Assembly: GCF_011764565.1 (NCBI RefSeq)
Contig: NZ_AP022871.1
Coordinates: 2,600,320-2,664,319 of the forward strand
Length of the DNA: 64,000 bases
Direction of reading: 5' to 3'
DNA from: Phytohabitans suffuscus
GTDB lineage: Bacteria; Actinomycetota; Actinomycetes; Mycobacteriales; Micromonosporaceae
Part shown: in pieces, positions 57,652 through 64,000 of the stretch
Numbering within the stretch: position 1 is the first letter of the stretch
How the letters are laid out: every line of letters starts with the position of its first letter
The notes under the pieces: generated by a model
What the model saw: the letters and a program-made list of their open reading frames with translations, nothing else
Database searches by the model: none
What the model was told of the DNA's origin: nothing
Position numbers and translations under genes: made by a program

Positions 57652-58616
57652 CAATTCCCGCGGGATCCGAGGATCCCCGCGCCGCCCTGCAACGGCTGCG
57701 CGCCGAGGTGGCCAAGGCCGTCGTCGGCCAGGACGCCGTCGTCACCGGCCTGGTGATCGCCCTGCTGTGCCGCGGCCACGTGCTGCTGGAGGGTGTGCCC
57801 GGCGTGGCCAAGACGCTGCTGGTGCGCACCATCGCCGCCGCGCTCGACCTGGACGCCAAGCGGCTGCAGTTCACGCCCGACCTGATGCCCGGCGACGTCA
57901 CCGGCTCACCGGTCTACGACCCGCGCAGCGCGGCCTTCGAGTTTCGCACCGGGCCGGTCTTCACCAACCTCCTGCTGGCCGACGAGATCAACCGCACCCC
58001 GCCGAAGACCCAGTCGGCGCTGCTGGAGGTGATGGAGGAGCGGCAGGTCTCCGTCGACGGCATGCCCCGGCCGCTCCCCGAGCCGTTCATCGTGGCGGCC
58101 ACCCAGAACCCCATCGAGTACGAGGGCACCTACCCGCTGCCCGAGGCGCAGCTGGACCGCTTCCTGCTCAAGCTGACAGTCCCGCTGCCCGCCCGCGACG
58201 AGGAGATCGGCGTGCTGCGGGCGCACCACGCCGGCTTCGACCCGCGCGACCTCAAGGCGGCCGGGGTGCAGCGGGTCGCCAGCGCCGCCGACCTCGCCGC
58301 GGGGCGGGCCAGCGTGCAGCGGGTCGGGGTGGCGGAGCAGGTGCTCGCGTACATCGTGGACCTCTGCCGGGCCACCCGCACCTCGCCGTCGCTGGAGCTG
58401 GGGGCCTCGCCGCGGGGCGGCACCGCGCTTCTCGTCACCGCGAAGGCGTGGGCGTGGCTGGCCGGGCGCGACTACGTGACCCCCGACGACATCAAGGCGG
58501 TCGCCCGCGCCACGCTCCGGCACCGGGTGCGGCTGCGCCCCGAGGCCGAGTTGGAGGGCGTGACCGCGGACGCCGTACTCGACTCGGTGCTCGCGACCGT
58601 GCCGACCCCACGCTGA
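57648..58616 (+). CDS. MoxR family AAA+ ATPase
   Basis: The 322-residue AAA+ protein has Walker A EGVPGVAKTLL, Walker B LLADEINRTPPKTQSALLE, sensor 1 ATQNPIEYEG and the C-terminal lid. MoxR ATPases act as chaperones that help metal insertion or assembly of VWA-type partners. The start GTG at 57648 follows AAGGAGAG. The DUF58 partner follows directly with a 1-bp overlap (TGATG). Confidence 0.95.
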   Translation: MTIPAGSEDPRAALQRLRAEVAKAVVGQDAVVTGLVIALLCRGHVLLEGVPGVAKTLLVRTIAAALDLDAKRLQFTPDLMPGDVTGSPVYDPRSAAFEFRTGPVFTNLLLADEINRTPPKTQSALLEVMEERQVSVDGMPRPLPEPFIVAATQNPIEYEGTYPLPEAQLDRFLLKLTVPLPARDEEIGVLRAHHAGFDPRDLKAAGVQRVASAADLAAGRASVQRVGVAEQVLAYIVDLCRATRTSPSLELGASPRGGTALLVTAKAWAWLAGRDYVTPDDIKAVARATLRHRVRLRPEAELEGVTADAVLDSVLATVPTPR

Positions 58617-59896
58617 TGGTCACCGGCCGCGCCACGCTGCTGCTGGTCCTCTCCGCCGCGACGCTCCCGCTGTGGCCGTCGCCGTGGCTGGGGCTGGCCG
58701 TGTTCGCCGGCGCGGTGCTCGTACTGTCCGCGGTGGACTTCATGCTCGCCGCCCCGCTGCGCGACATCGAGCTGACCCGCGACGGCGCCCGCACCGTGCG
58801 CTCGGGCGAGACCGCGACAGTGTCGCTGCGCGTGGCCAACCGCTCGCCACGGGTGCTGCAGGCCGACCTCCGCGACGCCTGGGTGCCGTCCGCCGGCGCC
58901 ACCCCGTCCCTGCACAAGGTGGTGGTCGAGCCGGGCAGCGCGGTGACGCTGGAGACGTCGCTGACCCCGACCCGGCGCGGCGACCGGCCGGCGGTGCGGC
59001 TGACCCTGCGCTCGTATGGGCCGCTGCGGCTCGCCTTCCGCCAGCGCGCCGGGCGACCCGCGACACCACAGTGGACACTGCGGGTGCTGCCCCGCTTCGA
59101 CTCGCGGCGCTTCCTGCCGGAGAAGACCGCCCGCCTGCGCACGCTCGAAGGCTCCACGGTCACCCGCGGGCGCGGGCAGGGCACCGAGTTCGACGCGCTC
59201 CGCGAGTACGTCATCGGCGACGACGTCCGCTCCATCGACTGGCGGGCCAGCGCGCGCCGCTCCGACGTGCTCGTGCGCACCTGGCGCCCGGAGCGCGACC
59301 GGCGCGTGGTGTGCGTACTCGACACCGGCCGGACCTCGGCGGTGCTGGCCGGCGCCGAGCCCCGGCTGGACGCGGCCATCGACGCCGCGCTCCTGCTCGC
59401 CGCGCTCGCCCTGCGCGCCGGCGACCAGGTCGACCTGCTCGCGGTCGACACGGCGGTACGGGCCACCGTCTCCGGCGGCCGGCACGTGCTGCTCCCCCGC
59501 CTCGTCAACGCCCTGGCGCCGCTCCAGCCGTCCCTTGTGGAGACCGACTTCGAGCTGGTGGTCGGCGAGGTGCTGCGGCGGGAACGCAAGCGGGCGCTGG
59601 TGGTGCTCTTCACCGCGCTGGAGCCGGGCGCGCTCGGCGACGGCCTCCTGCCGGTGCTGCCCCGGCTGGCCAGCCGGCACAAGGTGCTCGTGGCGGCGGT
59701 GCACGACCCGCTGCTGGCCGAGGCCCGCGGCGACCCCTACCTGGCCGCCGCCGCGCTGCGTTCGCTGGGCGAACGCGACCGGGTGCGTTCGGCGCTGACC
59801 CGGCACGGCGTGGAGGTGCTGGACGCACCGGTCGACACGTTCGCCTCCCGGGTGGCCGACACCTACCTCGCCCTCAAGCAGGCCGGCAAACTCTAG
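58616..59896 (+). CDS. DUF58 domain (VWA-like) protein
   Basis: The 426-residue protein has two N-terminal membrane helices (about 6-45), a beta-rich region and the DUF58 domain with TRGRGQGTEFDALREYVIGDD and IDWRASARRSDVLVRTW. A VWA-like fold follows (VCVLDTGRTSA). It is the usual MoxR partner. The stop codon is the first base pair of the second palindromic element, so the element begins directly at the end of this gene. Confidence 0.93.
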   Translation: MVTGRATLLLVLSAATLPLWPSPWLGLAVFAGAVLVLSAVDFMLAAPLRDIELTRDGARTVRSGETATVSLRVANRSPRVLQADLRDAWVPSAGATPSLHKVVVEPGSAVTLETSLTPTRRGDRPAVRLTLRSYGPLRLAFRQRAGRPATPQWTLRVLPRFDSRRFLPEKTARLRTLEGSTVTRGRGQGTEFDALREYVIGDDVRSIDWRASARRSDVLVRTWRPERDRRVVCVLDTGRTSAVLAGAEPRLDAAIDAALLLAALALRAGDQVDLLAVDTAVRATVSGGRHVLLPRLVNALAPLQPSLVETDFELVVGEVLRRERKRALVVLFTALEPGALGDGLLPVLPRLASRHKVLVAAVHDPLLAEARGDPYLAAAALRSLGERDRVRSALTRHGVEVLDAPVDTFASRVADTYLALKQAGKL

Positions 59897-60610
59897 ACGA
59901 TCTATTCCAAGGGATCGCCGTGGTCGGTGGCCATCAAAGAACTTTGAGCTACCGCGACGTCCGCGGCGGTCCGGACCGTTGCTCCCGCGGCCTCACCCTC
60001 CGCCTCACACACCCGGCGGTGGTTGATCAGGGACTTGGTGGGCGTGTCGGCCGGCGTGTCCCACCATAAAGTCCCTGATCAACAACAGACCCGGCCCACG
60101 CGGGCTCCGATCGACCGTGACCCGCCGTCTGAAGGGCGGGGTTGGGTCGTGTCACGCGAAGGGCGAGGCCGCGGGAGCAACGGTCCAGACCACGACGGAC
60201 AGTGCGGTAGCCCAAAACTCCAAAAAGGACAAGCCGGCATCGCCCGACCACGGCAACCCCTGGAATAGACCGTCTAGAGACCTTCCGTGGTCAGGGTTTG
60301 AGTCCGTCCACAGTGACCTCTGCGCCTCGCTGGTCTGTCCGCCCCGATGTGGAGACTGGGGGTCGGTCTCGGTGGATCGTGGTACGGATCCGCCCCCTGG
60401 GGGCAGTTTTGTACCACGATCCGTTGGCGGGGGCCCGCGTTCGAGGGCGGGGGTGCCGATTTCGCCTGGTTTGTTCTCCTCGTCAGGGTGATCGTGGGCC
60501 TCAGCGGTCCGATGAGGACAGACCGGAAAGGCGCCGTGGCAGGGCCCGAAGCACGATCACTGACCAACGAGGACAAAACAGGCGATTTCGGTGGCGACAC
60601 CGCCACGCGA
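59896..60610 (-). repeat. Composite palindromic intergenic element, copy 2 (inverted)
   Basis: Read on the minus strand, this block follows the element at 5058-5712 in the same order: the TCGCCTG-type arm near 60580, the GATCGTGGTA / TACCACGATC hairpin near 60375-60425, and the large hairpin with the GCTACCGCGACGTCCGCGG arm at 59944. In this copy the large hairpin is longer: its outer arms begin with GATCTATTCCA near 59900 and end with TGGAATAGACC near 60265. It lies between the convergent DUF58 and SpoIIM genes. No transposase or long coding frame is present. Confidence 0.75.
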
Positions 60611-60820
60611 CCCCGGCCGCGCCCACGTCTCAGCGCTCGCGTCGTACACCCCCCGGGCCGGCCGCCGCGATGGCGGACAGGGGTTGTCACTCACTCTGGA
60701 GGTGGGCGCGTCGGTGCGCCCAGCTCCAGAGCCTGTTGCGCGAGCTACCTCGCGTCGGGGCTGGAGGGCTGGCTTGCGGGAAAGTCGTGCGGGGTGGGGT
60801 GGCTGTGGGTTGTGGACCGC

Positions 60821-60876
60821 GGAGGGTGAGGCCGCGGGAGCAACGGTCCGGACCAGCGCGGACGTCGCGGTAGCAC
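60821..60876 (+). repeat. Solo arm of the palindromic element
   Basis: A 55-bp stretch with GCCGCGGGAGCAACGGTCCG and CGCGGACGTCGCGGTAGC matches one arm of the large hairpin (compare 5654-5707). Its partner arm is not found nearby. It lies 30 bp from the end of the SpoIIM gene. The 210 bp between this and copy 2 contains nothing recognisable. Confidence 0.65.
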
Positions 60877-60906
60877 AGATCCCTTAGCTTTGGGATTCTG
60901 GCCCGG

Positions 60907-61895
60907 TCACTGGGCATGCGGGTTGGTCCGTGGGTCTCGCTCGCGGGTTTTGGCGGCGGCCGCGCTGCCGAGGATCACGACGTAGCCGAGGAAGGCCAGC
61001 CAGACCGCGGCGCCGATGCCGATCCGGAAGGCGGTGGGCAGCGGCGACGGCGTCACGAACGCCTCGATCAGGGCCGACACCGCGAACAGCCCGACCAGCC
61101 CCACGGCCACCAGCATGCCGTCGCGGGCGGCCTCGACGACCGCGCGGCCTCGGGTGCGGTGCGGGCCGGGGCGATCCACGACCAGCCGATCCGCAGGCCG
61201 GCGCCGGCCGCCACGTAGATGCCGGTCAGCTCCAGCAGGCCGTGCGGTGTGATCAGGCTGAAGAAGAGGTCGCCGCGCCCGTACGCGAACATCACGCCGC
61301 CGACGACGCCGATGTTGAGCGCGTTGTTCCACAGCAGCCAGAGGACCGGCACGATCAGCACGCCGGAGGCCAGGCACTGGGCGGCCAGCCAGGCGTTGTG
61401 CGTCCACAGGTGAAACGCGAACGAGGACGGGAGGAACTCGGTGTAGTACCCGGCGAACTCCGACGCGACAAGCTCCTCGGCCGCGTCCTCGCCGATGAAC
61501 GCGGCCGCGCTCTCCGGGTGTCCGGCCACCCACCACATCAGGAAGCCGGTGAGCAGGGTGAACGCCACGGCCACGCCGGACCACCAGGCCCCCGCCCGGT
61601 AGACGGCCAGCGGGAAGCCCTCGGTGAAGAAGCGGCCCACCTCCCGCCAGGAGAGCCGGCTGCCCCCGGTGAGCGTGGAACGGGCCGCGAGCACGAGCCG
61701 GGACAGGCGGGCGACGAGCGCCGGGTCGGGCGAGCGGCTGCGGACGACCGACAGGTGCGTGGCGGCCCGCTGGTAGAGGGCGACCAGCTCGTCCACCTCG
61801 GCCGCGGTCAGCCGGCGGCCACGGGACAGCTGCTCCAGCCGCCGCCACTCGGCGTCGTGCTCGGCGACGTACGCGTCGAGGTCCACGCCCGACAT
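60907..61895 (-). CDS. Stage II sporulation protein M family membrane protein, frameshifted in this sequence
   Basis: From the ATG at 61895 the protein begins MSGVDLDAYVAEHDAEWRRL and has a helical cytoplasmic part, then SpoIIM-type membrane helices with the signature TPHGLLELTGIYVAAGAGLRIGW. The frame breaks at a G4 run (61168-61171). One added base continues IAP as GPHRTRGRAVVEAARDG and then SALIEAFVTPSPLP, the family ending. The repaired length is 329 residues. In Bacillus SpoIIM is part of an engulfment hydrolase complex; the actinobacterial role is unclear. It is divergent from the RDD gene, with start codons only 16 bp apart. Confidence 0.88.
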
Positions 61896-61911
61896 GGTGT
61901 TCACTTGTCGG

Positions 61912-62928
61912 GTGAGCGCGCAAGTCCACGCTTCCGCCGGCGTCCTCGTCAGCGGGGAGGCGGTCGAGGTCGAGGTACGCGTGGCCAGGGTCGGTTCCCG
62001 GGTCCTCGCGCTGCTCGTCGACATCGCCGTGCAGTTGCTGCTCGCCTTCCTGCTGCTGGTCATCATGGTGATGGCGCTCTCCACCGCGCCCGCGATGGAC
62101 GCCGCGCTCGAAGGCGCGCTGTTCACCGTGGGTGCCGTACTCGTGCTCGTGGGTTACCCGACGCTCTGCGAGACGTTCACCGGTGGCCGCACCGTCGGCA
62201 AGCTCGCGGTCGGTCTCCGGGTCGTGCGCGACGACGGCGGCCCGGTGCGCTTCCGCCACGCGCTGACCCGCAGCCTCGTCGGCGTCGCCGTGGAGTGGCC
62301 GGGCCTGGTGCTGCCGCTGGTCACCTGGGTCGCCAGCCTCGCCACGATGCTGGCCAACCCGCGCGGCAAGCGCCTCGGCGACCTCGCCGCCGGCACGATG
62401 GTGATCCACGATCGCACGCCGGCCTCGTGGGGCTGGGTGCCGGGCATGCCGCCGCCCCTGGCCAGCTGGGCGTCCACGCTCGACCTGACCGGGCTCGACG
62501 ACGACCTCGCGCTGGCCGTGCGCCACTTCCTGGCCCGCGGGCACGGCTTCTCCGAGCCGGAGCGCAGCCGGCTGGGGCAGGCGCTGGCCGGGGAGATCCT
62601 GGCCCGCACCACGCCGCCGCCACCGCCGGGTGTGCCCGGCTGGGCCTACCTCGCGGCCGTGCTCGCCGAGCGGCACCGCCGGGCCGCCCACCGCCTCGCC
62701 CGAGCCCGCGCGGCCACCGCGGCGCTCTGGCCCGGCCTCGCGGTGCCGGCCCGGCCCGCGACGATGCTCACCCGCCCGCCGGCGCCGCTGCCCGGCGGGC
62801 AGCACGACTGGCCGAGCCACGCCTGGCCGCGACCGCCGTGGCTGGGCCCCACCGCCGAGCAGCCCGACTGGACCGGCATGCGCCGCCCGCCCGTGGCCAG
62901 CACGCTGCGCCAGGCCGCCCCCGACTGA
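61912..62928 (+). CDS. RDD family membrane protein
   Basis: From the GTG at 61912 the protein of about 338 residues has an RDD domain with three membrane helices: ARVGSRVLALLVDIAVQLLL, GYPTLCETFTGGRTVGKLAVGLRVV and RGKRLGDLAAGTMV. A long Pro/Ala/Arg-rich C-terminus follows. An in-frame ATG at 61894 is an alternative start. RDD proteins are linked to transport or envelope functions, without a fixed biochemical role. It closes the MoxR/DUF58/SpoIIM neighbourhood. Confidence 0.9.
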   Translation: MSAQVHASAGVLVSGEAVEVEVRVARVGSRVLALLVDIAVQLLLAFLLLVIMVMALSTAPAMDAALEGALFTVGAVLVLVGYPTLCETFTGGRTVGKLAVGLRVVRDDGGPVRFRHALTRSLVGVAVEWPGLVLPLVTWVASLATMLANPRGKRLGDLAAGTMVIHDRTPASWGWVPGMPPPLASWASTLDLTGLDDDLALAVRHFLARGHGFSEPERSRLGQALAGEILARTTPPPPPGVPGWAYLAAVLAERHRRAAHRLARARAATAALWPGLAVPARPATMLTRPPAPLPGGQHDWPSHAWPRPPWLGPTAEQPDWTGMRRPPVASTLRQAAPD

Positions 62929-62950
62929 GCCTCGCGGTCGGGCGGCCGGC

Positions 62951-64000
62951 TCAGCCGAAGAGCGTGCGCCCCCAGAAGTCGCCCTGCTCGCGCACGCCGG
63001 GCGGGCAGGCGAAGAGGCCGCTGGAGACGTGCCGGATGTACTCGTTCATGACGTCGTTGCGGGCCAGCGCGGTCTGCACCGGCACGAACTGCTTGTGCGG
63101 GTCGCGCTGGTACGAGATGAAGAACAGCCCCGCGTCGAGCCGCCCCAGCCCGTCCGAGCCGTCGACGAAGTTGTAGCCGCGGCGGAGCAGGCGGACGCCG
63201 CCGTTCTGGTCCGGGTGGGCCAGCCGTACGTGCGCCACCTCGGGGATGGCCGGCTGGCCGTCCGCGCCCTTGGTCGTGAAGTCGATCTCCTCGAACTCGT
63301 CCTTACCGCCCAGCGGCGCGCCGGAGCCCTTGGCCCGCCCAACGATCGCCTCCTGCTCGGCCAGGGAGGTGCGGTCCCACGTCTCCACGAGCATCCGGAT
63401 CTTGCGGGTGACCGCGTACGACCCACCCTCCATCCAGGACGGTCCGTCGCCGGGCCGCACCCACAGGTGCTCGCGGAGCAGCGACTCCTCCTCGGCCTTG
63501 AGGTTGGCGGTGCCGTCCTTGAAGCCGAAGAGGTTGCGCGGGGTGGCCTGGCTCGTCGACGTGGACGAGGTGCGCCCGAAGCCGAGCTGCGACCAGCGCA
63601 CGCTGACCGTGCCGAAGCCGATGCGCGCCAGGTTGCGGATCGCGTGCACCGCGACCTGCGGGTCGTTGGCGCACGCCTGCACGCACAGGTCGCCGCCGGA
63701 GATCTTCGGATCGAGCGCGTCGCCGGGGAAGCGGGGCAGGTCGGCCAGCGCGGCGGGGCGCTGGGCGGCCAGGCCGAAGCGGTCGACGCCGTCCGCGTCG
63801 CGAAACAGCGACGGCCCGAAGCCGATGGTCAGGGTGAGCCCGGACGGCGGCAGCCCCAGCGCCTCGCCGGTGTCGTCCGGCGGCGCCTCGGGGATACCGC
63901 CGACCGCGCCGATGAGGCCGGCGTCCCTGCCCGCGGCCATCCGGGCGGCCGCCGCGGTCCACTCCCGGAGCATCTCGACCAGCCGGTCGCGGTCCTTCGT
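62951..64000 (-). CDS. efeB: Dyp-type peroxidase / deferrochelatase EfeB, 5' end cut by window
   Basis: The frame is open to the window edge, so the N-terminus and any Tat signal lie outside. The visible part has the Dyp motif GFKDGTANL with the catalytic Asp, the proximal haem histidine region AHVRLAHPDQNGG, and a C-terminal FFISYQRDPHKQFVPVQ. These features fit the EfeB group, which removes iron from haem or oxidises substrates with peroxide as part of EfeUOB iron uptake. The partner genes would lie beyond the right edge. Confidence 0.92.
   Translation of the reverse strand, partial: TKDRDRLVEMLREWTAAAARMAAGRDAGLIGAVGGIPEAPPDDTGEALGLPPSGLTLTIGFGPSLFRDADGVDRFGLAAQRPAALADLPRFPGDALDPKISGGDLCVQACANDPQVAVHAIRNLARIGFGTVSVRWSQLGFGRTSSTSTSQATPRNLFGFKDGTANLKAEEESLLREHLWVRPGDGPSWMEGGSYAVTRKIRMLVETWDRTSLAEQEAIVGRAKGSGAPLGGKDEFEEIDFTTKGADGQPAIPEVAHVRLAHPDQNGGVRLLRRGYNFVDGSDGLGRLDAGLFFISYQRDPHKQFVPVQTALARNDVMNEYIRHVSSGLFACPPGVREQGDFWGRTLFG

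Noticed and set aside
60907..62820. 637-codon minus-strand frame ending at the SpoIIM stop
   Set aside because: Only its last 90 residues or so belong to SpoIIM; the rest is the wrong frame. This is explained by the frameshift at 61168.

Overview
The window is very GC-rich DNA from an actinomycete, most likely a member of the Micromonosporaceae. This is inferred from base composition, GTG/ATG starts with GTGA or TGATG junctions, and gene orders shared with Mycobacterium and Streptomyces: mtrA-mtrB-lpqB-comF-hpf-secA, prfB-ftsE-ftsX-smpB, and a MoxR/DUF58/DUF4129/DUF4350/SpoIIM/RDD block. No rRNA is present to confirm the taxon.

Layout. 1-4.9 kb: the 3' part of a NarL-type sensor kinase with its response regulator, a mycothiol-dependent isomerase-like protein divergent from a MarR regulator, and a secreted VWA/Calx-beta protein. 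5.1-5.7 kb: a non-coding element built of nested inverted repeats; a second copy lies inverted at 59.9-60.6 kb. 5.8-7.9 kb: an alpha/beta hydrolase and decayed DNA with an integrase fragment. 8.2-22 kb: a class I lanthipeptide gene cluster on the minus strand, with a precursor peptide, a LanB dehydratase, two LanC cyclases, an ABC exporter, two SARP-type regulators and two small peptide genes. 22-23.4 kb: transposase and integrase remnants ending at a tRNA-Ala. 23.5-43.4 kb: housekeeping genes, including ssrA (tmRNA) with smpB, ftsE-ftsX with an M23 hydrolase, prfB, a Ser/Thr kinase, pruA and several regulators. 43.7-54.8 kb: secA, two tandem-GNAT genes, hpf, comF, lpqB, mtrB, mtrA. 54.9-62.9 kb: membrane and MoxR-type genes, the second palindromic element, spoIIM and RDD. 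The right edge holds an EfeB-type Dyp peroxidase, cut at its 5' end.

Most interesting region. The lanthipeptide precursor and, 8 kb away, an unrelated 50-residue secreted peptide are preceded by the same promoter architecture on the minus strand: GCCAACA-type heptamers spaced 11 bp apart, then 9 bp, then TAGCGT. This is the layout expected for SARP activators, and two SARP genes lie just upstream of the precursor gene. The simplest reading is one regulon in which the SARPs switch on both a modified lanthipeptide and a small secreted two-cysteine peptide.

Quality caution. Eight genes (lanB, the AfsR-like regulator, a hemerythrin-like gene, one SRPBCC gene, the M23 peptidase, ftsE, the Ser/Thr kinase and spoIIM) are each interrupted by one small indel at a short G or C run. 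In seven of them adding a single G or C restores the whole family-typical protein. A systematic sequencing or assembly error is the likely cause, so these genes are annotated over their full repaired span.
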